A stretch of DNA of 48,490 nucleotides from an uncultured Arenicella sp. (GTDB lineage: Bacteria; Pseudomonadota; Gammaproteobacteria; Arenicellales; Arenicellaceae). A program made the translations under genes and the position numbers. Within the stretch, counting starts at the first letter, position 1. Each line of letters begins with the position of its first letter. The stretch covers positions 1 to 48,490 of the forward strand of contig CALJJR010000032.1 of the NCBI GenBank assembly GCA_937973905.1, written 5' to 3'. Below are positions 36,378-45,601 of this stretch, one piece after another. The notes beneath the pieces are model-generated. The model worked only from the letters and a program-made list of their open reading frames with translations, had not been told where the DNA came from and did not search any database.

Positions 36378-38606
36378 GTGAGTAAAAAACGGAAGTCGAG
36401 CAAAAGTAGTGGCCGCAAGCATAAGAGGCTGAGCAAAAACATTGTCCTCAAATATCTTTCGCAAAGAAGGGAACCCGCCAATACCAAGGCCATCGCCGAA
36501 ACACTAGGGCGGGTGGGTAAGGAAGGTCGTCAAGAAACCTTCGAGATCTTAGAGCAACTCCGAGATGATGGCGAAGTACAGCAACTGAGTAAGCATCGCT
36601 GGGCAATGAAGCACGCAATTCAAGATCATCAAGGGCGCGTAGTAGGCCATGTGGATGGTCACGGCTATGTACTAACCGATGAAACTCGGGAAAAGGTTTT
36701 TTTGCGTTCTCACGAGATGCAAGAGGTGTTGCACAACGATATTGTTAAAGTACGAATTGTTGGTCGTGATCGACGCCAAAAATTGTTCGGCAAGATTATC
36801 GATATCATCGAACGCGGCAACCTGACAATCGTGGGGCGTTACTTTGAGGAGAACAACTTAAATTTTGTAGTGCCGGATGATCAACGCATTGGGCAAGATG
36901 TTTTCGTATTACCCGAACACACAGCAGGTGCTGAATCTGGCCAAGTTGTTTGTGTCACCATCACCAAACATCCAACCAAGCATTTCCAACCAGTTGGAGA
37001 AATTACCGAGGTTCTCGGTGACTATCTCGCACCCGGCATGGAGATCGAGATCGCCATTCGAAAGCACCAGTTGCCCCATACTTGGCCGCCTGAAGTTGAA
37101 AAACAGGTAGGCAAATTTAGTGCCGAGGTTGCAGAGGCTGATTGGCACGGCCGCAAAGACATTAGAGATCTTCCCCTAGTTACCATTGATGGCGAAGATG
37201 CACGTGATTTTGATGATGCGGTGTACTGCGAAAAAAAGCCGGACAACAGCTATCGTTTAATGGTCGCCATCGCCGATGTTTCGAGCTATGTAGAAGAGGG
37301 CGGGGCGCTAGATCTCGAGGCCTTTCAGCGCGGAACGTCGGTGTATTTTCCGAACAATGTCATACCCATGTTGCCGGAAGTTCTGTCCAATGGGCTTTGT
37401 TCATTGAATCCACAGGTTGATCGCCTCTGTTTCGTGTGTGACATGCAAATTAGCGAACACGGAGAAATCGACAGTTACGACTTTTATCAGGCAGTCATGC
37501 ATTCTCACGCACGTCTGACCTATACTCAGGTCGCGAGCGTGCTCGAAGGTATGCCAAACGAGGCTGGCATCGAGCAAAACTTGTTGCCCGCAATCGAGCA
37601 ACTCGCCGAAGTAGCCAATCGACTGGGTCAACATAGGCGGGCCTTCGGCACCATCGAGTTTGAAATTCCTGAACCTGTGATTGTGTTTGATGGCGAACGA
37701 AAAATTGACCGAGTGATCGCTCGTACCCGCAACGACGCGCACCGTTTGATTGAAGAATGTATGTTGGCGGCAAATATCTGTGCGTCGTTAGTGCTCGATG
37801 ATTCCGGAGCGACTGGCGTGTATCGCGTTCACGAATCGCCGGATGAAGACCGCATCGCCGATGCTCGTGTATTTCTCAGACAATACAAGCTGATGCTCGG
37901 TGGCGGCGATCAACCCGAGCCGAAGCACTTTGCTGAAGTCATCAATAAAATTGATGATCCGCTAACCGCTAAAATCGTCCAAACTGCGTTGCTAAGAAGC
38001 ATGAAGCAAGCTCGGTATGAGGTTGAAAATAAAGGGCATTTTGCTCTAAATTTTGATTCTTATACGCATTTCACTTCACCGATCAGGCGGTATGCGGACC
38101 TCATTGTTCATCGCCAAATTCGGCGCCTCTTGGACAATCCTGATAGCCAAGACGATGAAGACCGATTTAAGCGCATTGAGCAGGGCGCCGAGCAGGCGTC
38201 GACCACTGAGCGACGTGCCGAAGCCGCCACGCGTGAGGCTGTTCAATGGCTCAAATGTGAGTTCATGAGTCATAAGATAGGTGAGAAGCTCAGTGGTATT
38301 GTGACCAGCGTTACCGATTTTGGTTTGTTTGTCGAGCTCGAAGAATTTTATATCGATGGTTTGGTTCACATAACGTCTCTAGCGAATGATTACTACCGCT
38401 TTGACGGCGATCGGCGTCAACTCATTGGTGAGTCTTCAGGCCGTGTTTATCGTACCGGGCAAAGCTTAGAAGTTCAGGTTAGCCGAGTAGATATGGATCA
38501 GGGGCGCATTGATTTCGCCTTGACGGAAGTTGTTCAAGAGAAACATGCGCAAGGGAAACGTCGTAAATCGAACCACAAAGCGAACCGGCAGCGAGGGCGT
38601 AAATGA
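36378..38606 (+). CDS. rnr: Ribonuclease R
   Basis: Processive 3'-5' exoribonuclease of the RNB family, able to degrade structured RNA and active in quality control with tmRNA. An N-terminal winged-helix region and cold-shock domains precede the RNB catalytic core. The core's metal-binding aspartates are in DGEDARDFDDA (271-281). An S1 domain lies near residues 635-715, and a Lys/Arg-rich tail ends the 742 residues. The GTG at 36378 is 3 bp after purA. The stop overlaps the rlmB start by 4 bp. Confidence 0.96.
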   Translation: MSKKRKSSKSSGRKHKRLSKNIVLKYLSQRREPANTKAIAETLGRVGKEGRQETFEILEQLRDDGEVQQLSKHRWAMKHAIQDHQGRVVGHVDGHGYVLTDETREKVFLRSHEMQEVLHNDIVKVRIVGRDRRQKLFGKIIDIIERGNLTIVGRYFEENNLNFVVPDDQRIGQDVFVLPEHTAGAESGQVVCVTITKHPTKHFQPVGEITEVLGDYLAPGMEIEIAIRKHQLPHTWPPEVEKQVGKFSAEVAEADWHGRKDIRDLPLVTIDGEDARDFDDAVYCEKKPDNSYRLMVAIADVSSYVEEGGALDLEAFQRGTSVYFPNNVIPMLPEVLSNGLCSLNPQVDRLCFVCDMQISEHGEIDSYDFYQAVMHSHARLTYTQVASVLEGMPNEAGIEQNLLPAIEQLAEVANRLGQHRRAFGTIEFEIPEPVIVFDGERKIDRVIARTRNDAHRLIEECMLAANICASLVLDDSGATGVYRVHESPDEDRIADARVFLRQYKLMLGGGDQPEPKHFAEVINKIDDPLTAKIVQTALLRSMKQARYEVENKGHFALNFDSYTHFTSPIRRYADLIVHRQIRRLLDNPDSQDDEDRFKRIEQGAEQASTTERRAEAATREAVQWLKCEFMSHKIGEKLSGIVTSVTDFGLFVELEEFYIDGLVHITSLANDYYRFDGDRRQLIGESSGRVYRTGQSLEVQVSRVDMDQGRIDFALTEVVQEKHAQGKRRKSNHKANRQRGRK

Positions 38607-39370
38607 GTCGCGATGCTAATTGGGTGGTTGGATTTCATGCGATTAACGCGGTTCTGGATACGCAGCCAGAGCGCGCTTTGCGTGTACTCGTTGTACACAA
38701 CCTCAAGCAGGCTAATCAAGCCGAGCTTCTGGACAAAGTTGGAGTGCTGGGGCTCAGCGTAGAATTCACCGATAAGCGAGGTATGAGTCGCCAAGTAGGC
38801 GTTGAAAACCATCAAGGTGTCGCGCTTGAAGCACGCGCTAAACCTGAGCTAGATGAACATAGTCTAAAACAGTCTTTGAAGTCGTTGTTGGAGACAGACG
38901 AAGCGCCTTTGGTTTTGATCTTGGATCAAGTTCAAGACCCACATAATCTGGGCGCGTGTTTAAGAACTGCCGCCGCCGCTGGTGTCGACGCTGTGGTGTT
39001 AGCTAAGGACAACAGCTGTCCAATCACGCCAGTGGTGCAGAAAGTCGCTAGTGGCGCAGTCGAGATGCTGTCAATAGCGCGTGTAACAAACTTAGCTCGT
39101 TGCATGCAAGATCTGCGAGAGCTAGGGATCTGGATTGTTGGGACTTCAGACAAAGCATCTGAAAATTTATACAACATCGACTTTAACGCACCCACCGCCA
39201 TAGCCATGGGGGCCGAAGGCAAGGGCTTGCGAAAACTTACGATGCAGCATTGTGATCACGTAGTTCAATTACCTATGGCTGACGCAATAGTGAGTTCGCT
39301 AAATGTGTCAGTGGCAACCGGTGTGTGTCTATTCGAAGCGGTTAGGCAGCGCCAGCAAACAGCCAGTTAG
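38603..39370 (+). CDS. rlmB: 23S rRNA (guanosine-2251-2'-O)-methyltransferase RlmB
   Basis: SPOUT methyltransferase that 2'-O-methylates G2251 in the peptidyl-transferase P loop of 23S rRNA. An N-terminal L30e-like RNA-binding part (about 1-85) is followed by the knot domain with LDQVQDPHNLGACLRTA, GAEGKGLRKL and SSLNVSVATGVCLFEAVRQR. The 255 residues are normal. It overlaps rnr by ATGA, so they are translationally coupled. The conserved core block ends here. Confidence 0.96.
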   Translation: MSRDANWVVGFHAINAVLDTQPERALRVLVVHNLKQANQAELLDKVGVLGLSVEFTDKRGMSRQVGVENHQGVALEARAKPELDEHSLKQSLKSLLETDEAPLVLILDQVQDPHNLGACLRTAAAAGVDAVVLAKDNSCPITPVVQKVASGAVEMLSIARVTNLARCMQDLRELGIWIVGTSDKASENLYNIDFNAPTAIAMGAEGKGLRKLTMQHCDHVVQLPMADAIVSSLNVSVATGVCLFEAVRQRQQTAS

Positions 39371-39449
39371 ATTTCCTCCAAAACAATAGTGTCGAGCGGT
39401 AGCAGTCTGCTATCTTACGCCTGCAGAAAATTCTCGCCGTAATTTGCTT

Positions 39450-40664
39450 ATGACATCAGTAGTTATTGTTGGCGCCTCGCATGCCGCCGCCGAAGCCATC
39501 ACTACCTTCAAGAAAAAGGGTTTCGAGGGGACCATCACCTTGATTGGGGAGGAACCTTATCTTCCATATCAAAGGCCGCCGTTATCGAAAAAGTACTTTA
39601 ATGATGAAGTCTCAGTTGAGCAACTGTATATAAAAAGTGCTGCGAGCTATGATGATTTGGGGGTTGTGCAACGACTGAGCTGTCGAGTCGAGACCATTGA
39701 CCGCGAAAATAAGCGCTTATCGTTGAGTTCTGGCGAGCAAATTGAATACGATAAATTGATTCTGGCCACCGGCACTCGAGCGCGAAAATTGCCCATAGAG
39801 GGTGCAGAACTCGAGCAGATAAAATACTTGCGCAGTAAAGATGACGTCGATGAAATTAAGCAGTTAACCAAACCTGGTTCGCAGTTGCTGATCATTGGCG
39901 CTGGTTATATCGGTCTTGAAGTTGCTGCTTCAGCCGTACAACGGGGTGTAAAAGCCACAGTTTTGGAGGCTATGGAGCGAGTGCTGCAACGCGTCACTAG
40001 CCCTGAGGTTTCGGATTTTTATCAGTCTGTGCACGCGCAAGAAGGTGTGGACATCCATCTTCAGACAACCGTACAAAAATTTGCCACTGTTGGTGATGGA
40101 GTCGTCGCGGTACTAAGCGATGGCCGAGAGATCGAGTTTGATTGTGCGGTGGTTGGTATCGGTGTTTTACCAAATGTTGAATTGGCAGAACAAGCGGGTT
40201 TGGAATGTGACAACGGAATTAAAGTAGACGAAACCTGCCGCACTAATGACTTGGATATTTACGCGGTTGGTGATTGCAGCAACCACCCAAGCTTTATTTA
40301 TGATCGACGGTTGCGCTTAGAGTCTGTGCCCAATGCCATGGGGCAGGCGCGCACTGCCGCGGCGTCAATTTGCGGCGAGGAGGCAAGCTACAATGAGGTA
40401 CCCTGGTTTTGGTCTGACCAATACGACGTCAAGCTCCAGACGGCTGGTTTAAGTCAAGGTTTTGACCAAATTGTTGTTCGTGGTGACCGTACGCAACGAA
40501 AGTTTTCTGCATTTTACTTATTGGCTGGAAAGTTAATCGCTGTTGATGCGATTAATTCGCCAGCAGATTTTATGTTAGCGAAAAAATTGATTATTGCAGA
40601 GGTGCGGCCAGATCCAAGCCAACTCGCCGATACAGACTTTGCGCTTAAAACGCTGCTCGGTTGA
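39450..40664 (+). CDS. FAD-dependent ferredoxin/rubredoxin reductase
   Basis: Pyridine-nucleotide:disulfide oxidoreductase fold of the type that passes electrons from NAD(P)H to a ferredoxin or rubredoxin serving a P450 or hydroxylase. The FAD motif is GASHAA (8-13), an unusual but known variant of GxGxxG. ATGTRAR follows at 106-112, the NAD motif GAGYIG is at 150-155, and YAVGDCSNHPS marks the second FAD contact. The C-terminal part (about 310-404) matches the reductase domain. ATG 39450 is chosen over TTG 39444. No ferredoxin, rubredoxin or P450 gene is next to it, so the partner is unknown. Confidence 0.87.
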   Translation: MTSVVIVGASHAAAEAITTFKKKGFEGTITLIGEEPYLPYQRPPLSKKYFNDEVSVEQLYIKSAASYDDLGVVQRLSCRVETIDRENKRLSLSSGEQIEYDKLILATGTRARKLPIEGAELEQIKYLRSKDDVDEIKQLTKPGSQLLIIGAGYIGLEVAASAVQRGVKATVLEAMERVLQRVTSPEVSDFYQSVHAQEGVDIHLQTTVQKFATVGDGVVAVLSDGREIEFDCAVVGIGVLPNVELAEQAGLECDNGIKVDETCRTNDLDIYAVGDCSNHPSFIYDRRLRLESVPNAMGQARTAAASICGEEASYNEVPWFWSDQYDVKLQTAGLSQGFDQIVVRGDRTQRKFSAFYLLAGKLIAVDAINSPADFMLAKKLIIAEVRPDPSQLADTDFALKTLLG

Positions 40665-40723
40665 TAACCCCAAACAAGCCTGAGTAGGCTGAAGTACAAG
40701 ATTAATATATTGAGGAATAGATA

Positions 40724-41725
40724 ATGAGATATGTCGCGGTTAAACAACCCGGAGGCCTAGACAACCTTCAATTGCTAGAGGGTCAATCTGAGGCTGTACA
40801 AGCCGGTCAGGTGTTAGTTCGATGGCGAGCTACGTCGTTGAATTTTCACGATTATTTGGTGGCAAATGGGAGTATCCCTGTGGTTGATGGCCAAATCCCG
40901 ATGTCTGATGGCGCAGGTGAAATTATTGAAGTAGGCGAGGGAGTTAGCAAATGGCAAGTGGGCGATCGGGTTATGTCCTTGTTCTTTCCAAATTGGTTGA
41001 ACGGTGATGCCAGTTTTGCGCAAACCAAAGGAATTAGTGGTGAGTCTCTGCCAGGTTTTGCGATTGAGAAGTCGGTGGTGTCAGCGGAATCACTGACACG
41101 GATGCCAAGTGAGTATAGTTTTGCCGAAGCTGCGACGTTGCCCTGTGCAGCCTTAACCGCGTGGCGCGCTTTGGTGGTAGAGGGCAAGCTTAAGGCTGGC
41201 GATCGGGTGCTGATCGAAGGTACTGGAGGCATGTCGATCTTTGCACTGCAAATAGCCAAGGCCGCTGGTGCTTACGTTTATGCAACCACCTCCTCAGCCA
41301 CGAAAGCAACTCGCTTAGCCGAGCTTGGTGCGGATCATGTCATTAATTACAAAGAAGACGAGCGATGGGGCAAAACCGTGTTTAAACACTCCGGCGGAGG
41401 GGTAGAGCACGTATTAGATGTGGGCGGTGGCACCACGATCGGGCAATCCGTTGAAGCCGTCGGATTTGGCGGTCACGTTACCCTGATTGGTATTCTAGGT
41501 GGGCGCAAAGGCGAATTCGTGCTGCCCAAGTTTTTCTTTAAACACGCGCACATGCATGGCATTGCCGTGGCGAACCGTCAGGCCCAAGAAGACATGGTCC
41601 GAGCCATTGATTTAAGCGGTTTTAAGCCAATAATCGATCGTAGCTTTGAATTAGCAGATCTTGCTGATGCGTTTCGCTATCAAGAAACAGGCCAGCATTT
41701 TGGTAAAATTGTGGTCGAGTACTAA
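40724..41725 (+). CDS. MDR-family NAD(P)-dependent alcohol dehydrogenase/quinone oxidoreductase-like
   Basis: Medium-chain dehydrogenase of 333 residues. A GroES-like N-terminal domain (SLNFHDYLVANG, SDGAGEIIEVGEGVSKWQVGDRV) is followed by a Rossmann domain with GTGGMSIFALQIAK (166-179). The cysteine and histidine zinc ligands of classic zinc alcohol dehydrogenases are not evident, so a zinc-free quinone-oxidoreductase type is likely. The start ATG has AGGA upstream. It is 59 bp after the ferredoxin reductase on the same strand. Substrate cannot be told. Confidence 0.85.
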   Translation: MRYVAVKQPGGLDNLQLLEGQSEAVQAGQVLVRWRATSLNFHDYLVANGSIPVVDGQIPMSDGAGEIIEVGEGVSKWQVGDRVMSLFFPNWLNGDASFAQTKGISGESLPGFAIEKSVVSAESLTRMPSEYSFAEAATLPCAALTAWRALVVEGKLKAGDRVLIEGTGGMSIFALQIAKAAGAYVYATTSSATKATRLAELGADHVINYKEDERWGKTVFKHSGGGVEHVLDVGGGTTIGQSVEAVGFGGHVTLIGILGGRKGEFVLPKFFFKHAHMHGIAVANRQAQEDMVRAIDLSGFKPIIDRSFELADLADAFRYQETGQHFGKIVVEY

Positions 41726-41758
41726 GGTGATAGATACCGCACGCCGATTTCTCACCTT
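41724..41758. terminator. Possible weak bidirectional terminator between the MDR gene and folE
   Basis: AAGGTGA (41724-41730) and TCACCTT (41752-41758) form a perfect 7-bp stem with a 21-nt loop between two convergent genes. No T-run follows, so it is a weak candidate. Confidence 0.25.
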
Positions 41759-41762
41759 TGGA

Positions 41763-41798
41763 TACTGACTGTTAGCTACTGACTGTTAGCTACTGACT
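41763..41798. repeat. Tandem 14-bp repeat over the folE stop codon
   Basis: TACTGACTGTTAGC occurs at 41763-41776 and 41777-41790, followed by a partial copy TACTGACT to 41798. The folE stop (TTA on this strand, 41786-41788) and its last codons lie in the repeat. Confidence 0.85.
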
Positions 41799-42328
41799 AG
41801 TGATAAAAACTCTGCCCTGGTTGTGGGGTTTGATCTGAAGGTGCCGAGCATTGCTGACGTCTTCATCAAGGAGTTTTGTTTTTCAACGCCGCGCATCATC
41901 ATGCACATGTGTTTGGCTTCAATAATCACACCAACACCCTCGGCGCCAGTCACCGTTTGAACCGTTTCTGCGACTTCGGTGGTGAGTTGCTCTTGAATTT
42001 GTAAGCGACGAGCGAACATATCGACAATGCGAGCGATCTTTGAAAGCCCCAACACTTTTCCTTCGGGAATATAAGCTACATGGGCCTTACCAATAAATGG
42101 CAGCATATGATGTTCGCACATCGAGTAAAGCTCGATGTCTTTCACAATAACCATTTCTCTTGAATCAGAAGGGAACAGCGCGTTATTAATCACATCATCA
42201 AGCTGCTGGTGATAACCCCGCGTAAGAAATTGCATGGCCTTCGAGGCGCGTTTGGGTGTGTCGACAAGTCCTGGGCGTGACAGATCTTCTCCGCAGGCCT
42301 TGATAATCTCTCGGTAAGCGTCTTCCAT
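41786..42328 (-). CDS. folE: GTP cyclohydrolase I
   Basis: Zinc enzyme that opens GTP to dihydroneopterin triphosphate, the entry to tetrahydrofolate (and other pterins). Zinc ligands are C71 and H74 in CEHHMLPF, and C142 in [12 protein letters not shown]. The 180 residues match the bacterial short form that begins with a YREII..GED..RPGL..TPKRA segment. ATG 42328 is the start. It is convergent with the MDR gene and divergent from the monooxygenase. The last residues are encoded by a tandem repeat. No other folate gene is near. Confidence 0.96.
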   Translation of the reverse strand: MEDAYREIIKACGEDLSRPGLVDTPKRASKAMQFLTRGYHQQLDDVINNALFPSDSREMVIVKDIELYSMCEHHMLPFIGKAHVAYIPEGKVLGLSKIARIVDMFARRLQIQEQLTTEVAETVQTVTGAEGVGVIIEAKHMCMMMRGVEKQNSLMKTSAMLGTFRSNPTTRAEFLSLVSS

Positions 42329-42592
42329 CGATACTTTCTCTCTTCTTAATTGACGTATTTACTACTAGTAATTGTTTGGCAATCAGATCTAATGCAGACT
42401 TGCTCGACGCGCCTCCTAACTCATACACTCATAGTGACAATAAGTTATACGCCATCAGTTTGACGCCTAATGCGATTATGCATCATCGCTTGGTTCTCTG
42501 GGTGAAAATGTGCGACCCACTTTGTCAAATTTGCCATTCTACATTTGCCTCTTAAATGCCCAATCTGTCATACAACCGTCTGATATCTGCCC

Positions 42593-44050
42593 ATGACTGA
42601 ACGCGTCGAAACTATTATCGTTGGTGCTGGATTCTCTGGCTTATGCATGGGAATAAAATTAAAGAAGGCAGGCTTAAACGATTTTCTGATCTTGGAGAAA
42701 GCCGATGATTTAGGCGGTACTTGGCGAGAGAACACTTACCCCGGTGCCGAGTGTGACATACCTTCGGCGCTCTACAGTTTTTCCTTTGAACACAATTCGA
42801 AGTGGGAATATAAATGGTCTGGACAAGCACAGATTCTCAAATATCAACACGATACTGCGAATAAATATCGATTGCGTGAGCACCTCCGCTTTAATGAAGA
42901 GCTAAGCTCGGCCAAATTTGATCAAGCCACCGGTCTGTGGACTATTAATACCCGCAGCGGGGCCCAGTTTATTGCGGCGCATTTCATTAGTGCAGTGGGT
43001 CAATTGCATCACCCCTCGATGCCTAGTTTTGCTGGCCAAGAGACATATTCTGGGCATACATTTCATTCCGCCGAATGGGACCACTCATTAGATTTAAGCG
43101 GCCTTAGGGTCGCCGTGATCGGTAATGCGGCAAGTGCTGTGCAGTTCATTCCTAAAATAGCCGAACAGACCGCACATCTCACTATATTTCAACGCAGCCC
43201 GAATTGGGTTCTTCCCAAACAGGATCGGCCCTACACGCGAATTGAACAATGGTTGTCGGAGAAAATCCCCTTGATTACCAAGTTCTACCGCCTCAATCTC
43301 TGGCTTAAAGGAGAACTAGGGATTTTGCCGGCTATTCGAGGGAATCGAGTTTCACGTTGGTTGCTGCGCACTTTGAGTCAAAATGCTTTAAAAAAGAGTA
43401 TTAATGATGAGGCTCTACGTGCGAAGTTAACCCCTGAGTATCCGGTTGGAGCAAAGCGGGTCTTATTCGCAGATGAATATTATCCATCGCTGGCACGAGA
43501 CAATGTCTATCTCGATACAACAGGTATTGAACGATTTACTGAACAAGGAATTGTGCGCAATGATGGCGTGGAGGAAAAATTCGATGTCATCATTTTTGCC
43601 ACCGGCTTTAAAACTAATCCGTTCCTTGTATCTATGGATATCGTTGGCCTAGATGGGCGCTCCCTTCATCAGCATTGGCAAAACGGGGCCCATGCTTTTT
43701 TAGGTGTTAGCACGCACGGCTTCCCTAACTTGCACATCATGTATGGCCCAAATACGAACCTTGGGCACAATTCCATTATCATCATGATCGAGGCGCAGGC
43801 CGCCTATATTGTTCAAGCGATAGAGATGTCGTCCAACACTGCTATGCAGGTTAAAGAAGACGTGGAGCAAAAGTTCAATGCAGAGCTGCAAACAAGGTTG
43901 GCCGCTACCGCTTTTGGTGCAGTCGCAGATAGTTGGTATCTCGACAATGGCAAAATTACAAATAATTGGGCAGGTGGCACACTTGAGTACAAACGCCGCC
44001 TTAAAACAATCGACCAAGCCGCATATCAACCGGTAACCATAGGAACTTAA
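42593..44050 (+). CDS. Flavin-containing monooxygenase, Baeyer-Villiger type
   Basis: NADPH- and FAD-dependent oxygenase. The FAD motif is GAGFSG (11-16), followed by LGGTWRENTYPGAECD. The fingerprint that marks Baeyer-Villiger monooxygenases, [FY]xGxxxHxxxW[DP], fits at 152-163 (Y152, G154, H158, W162, D163). A second dinucleotide motif, GNAAS, is near 177-181. The 485 residues are normal. It would turn a ketone into an ester or lactone, though the substrate is unknown. No ribosome binding site is evident before ATG 42593. The crotonase-family gene follows 2 bp later, so they are co-expressed. Confidence 0.9.
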   Translation: MTERVETIIVGAGFSGLCMGIKLKKAGLNDFLILEKADDLGGTWRENTYPGAECDIPSALYSFSFEHNSKWEYKWSGQAQILKYQHDTANKYRLREHLRFNEELSSAKFDQATGLWTINTRSGAQFIAAHFISAVGQLHHPSMPSFAGQETYSGHTFHSAEWDHSLDLSGLRVAVIGNAASAVQFIPKIAEQTAHLTIFQRSPNWVLPKQDRPYTRIEQWLSEKIPLITKFYRLNLWLKGELGILPAIRGNRVSRWLLRTLSQNALKKSINDEALRAKLTPEYPVGAKRVLFADEYYPSLARDNVYLDTTGIERFTEQGIVRNDGVEEKFDVIIFATGFKTNPFLVSMDIVGLDGRSLHQHWQNGAHAFLGVSTHGFPNLHIMYGPNTNLGHNSIIIMIEAQAAYIVQAIEMSSNTAMQVKEDVEQKFNAELQTRLAATAFGAVADSWYLDNGKITNNWAGGTLEYKRRLKTIDQAAYQPVTIGT

Positions 44051-44052
44051 TC

Positions 44053-44871
44053 ATGACTCTGATAAATGATCGTATAGAGCTCACCATCGAGAACCACATC
44101 GCGCATGTAGTGCTAAGCCGTGCCGATAAAATGAACGCGCTGGACAGCAAAATGTTTACCGCGCTAGTAGAGACTGCAAAGCAAATTGAGGCCGACTCGA
44201 GTGTTCGTGTTGCGGTGATTTCTGGTGCTGGCCGTGCCTTTTGTGCTGGACTCGATATGGAGAATTTCGCTGGCATGATGGAAGCTGACGGTGGGGCAGA
44301 CAGCGTGCCGAGTCAGTTAACTCCGCGCACACAAGGAATTGCCAATGACGTTCAGTATGCGGTTTGGGTGTGGCGTGAACTTTCCGTGCCAGTGATTGCC
44401 GCCGTGCATGGAGTGGCGGTGGGAGGTGGGCTGCAAGTCGCGCTGGCGGCAGATATGCGCTATGCGGCGCCGGACACTCGTTTCTCTATTATGGAGCTCA
44501 AATGGGGACTGATCCCGGATATGAGCAGCACGCAACTAATGCGCCACCATATTCCAGAGGATGCGGTTCGAGAACTCACCTATACAGCGCGTATATTCAG
44601 CATTGACGAGGCCAAGGAATACAACTTTGTCACCAAAGTAGTCGATGACCCTGTTGCCCATGCCATGGATGTTGCGACGCAGATAGCGCAACGTAACCCA
44701 GATGCGATTAAAGCCAGTAAGCGCGTATTGAATGCGGCGAATTATGTGAGCGCTGCAGAAGGCTTGCTGATGGAGTCAGAGGAGCAAGACAAGATAATCG
44801 GTTCTGCAAATCAATTAGAAGCAGTCCTTGCAGAACTGCAAAAAAGACCCGCGAAGTTCTCGGATGCTTGA
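44053..44871 (+). CDS. Enoyl-CoA hydratase/isomerase (crotonase) family protein
   Basis: Crotonase fold of 272 residues acting on acyl-CoA thioesters. The oxyanion-hole segment GRAFCAGLDMENF is at 60-72, GGGLQVALAADMRYA at 124-138 and FSIMELKWGLIPDMSSTQL at 144-162. In hydratases the first region carries a catalytic Glu (GGGCEL); here that position is Q128, whereas the second Glu (E148) is kept. That favours an isomerase or other reaction over simple hydration. It starts 2 bp after the monooxygenase stop, so a shared catabolic role is likely. Confidence 0.88.
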   Translation: MTLINDRIELTIENHIAHVVLSRADKMNALDSKMFTALVETAKQIEADSSVRVAVISGAGRAFCAGLDMENFAGMMEADGGADSVPSQLTPRTQGIANDVQYAVWVWRELSVPVIAAVHGVAVGGGLQVALAADMRYAAPDTRFSIMELKWGLIPDMSSTQLMRHHIPEDAVRELTYTARIFSIDEAKEYNFVTKVVDDPVAHAMDVATQIAQRNPDAIKASKRVLNAANYVSAAEGLLMESEEQDKIIGSANQLEAVLAELQKRPAKFSDA

Positions 44872-44916
44872 GAAGCTTAAAACTGCTGCCGAGGGCTAAA
44901 AAACCTGAATTAGAAC

Positions 44917-44948
44917 TAAAAAAGCCGCTTATATGAGAGCGGCTTCTT
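44917..44948 (-). terminator. Intrinsic terminator between the crotonase and the BamE-like gene
   Basis: AAGCCGCT (44922-44929) pairs with AGCGGCTT (44938-44945) around an 8-nt loop. On the minus strand the stem is followed by six T, so it ends the minus-strand gene 44971-45516. On the plus strand CTTT follows, a weaker signal for the crotonase gene. Confidence 0.85.
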
Positions 44949-44970
44949 TGCGATTCGCTTGCTGACCGGC

Positions 44971-45516
44971 TTAATGAAGCCCGCGACCCTCAACCAGTAC
45001 ATTATTGCGAAATACCAGCGTTCGTTGCACGAATCGGCTACTCCAGTAAACCCAACGATTCGCCTTGGTGGAAGACGTTTTATGCCTGGGTGGGTATCCG
45101 CGCGTCATGATTACTTCTTGCTTGGTCATACCGAATCGAAGCGTGCCGCTTTCTATATCATCTCTTCGTTCGGCATTGCCTGGGATGGTCAATCGGCTCG
45201 GCGACAATAGTTCTTCGGCGATTACTTTAGGGTCTCTGAGTGTGAATTTACGTACGTTTTTAAACACAATTAAACGCCCATCAATACTGATGGTGAACTC
45301 TTTCGCCCCGATCGATTTTAGAACCACAGGCGTATTAATGGGGATCATTTCACCGCGCCAATAATTGGTAGTCAGGTGGCGTTCTTTTTCGATCTTAAAG
45401 TTGTATTTTGTGAAGTATGTACTGCCAACAATCGGGGTGGCGGCCAGGCTGTGGGCCGATAACGCTAATAAACACAGAAGTGAGAGTAGCGGCATGATTC
45501 GGTTGGTAGAGGGCAT
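44971..45516 (-). CDS. Secreted protein with BamE/SmpA-like C-terminal domain, unknown function
   Basis: The 181 residues start with a signal peptide (hydrophobic about 8-25, ending LAA). The middle (about 28-100) is a beta-rich part of unknown type (VVLKSIGAKEFTISIDGRLIVFKNVRKFTL). The C-terminal 55 residues resemble the BamE/OmlA fold: a GMTKQEVIMTRGYPP helix-turn followed by NRWVYWSSRFVQRTLVFRNNVL strands. It lacks a lipobox, so it is likely soluble in the periplasm. It stands alone on the minus strand with its own terminator. Confidence 0.75.
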   Translation of the reverse strand: MPSTNRIMPLLSLLCLLALSAHSLAATPIVGSTYFTKYNFKIEKERHLTTNYWRGEMIPINTPVVLKSIGAKEFTISIDGRLIVFKNVRKFTLRDPKVIAEELLSPSRLTIPGNAERRDDIESGTLRFGMTKQEVIMTRGYPPRHKTSSTKANRWVYWSSRFVQRTLVFRNNVLVEGRGLH

Positions 45517-45601
45517 GGTAGTGTTGTTGATGGCTGGTCAGAGCAGAAATGTTAGGTCAGCCAATCATTCCTGTCAAAACCAATTAATCCAGCCAGCGGT
45601 C

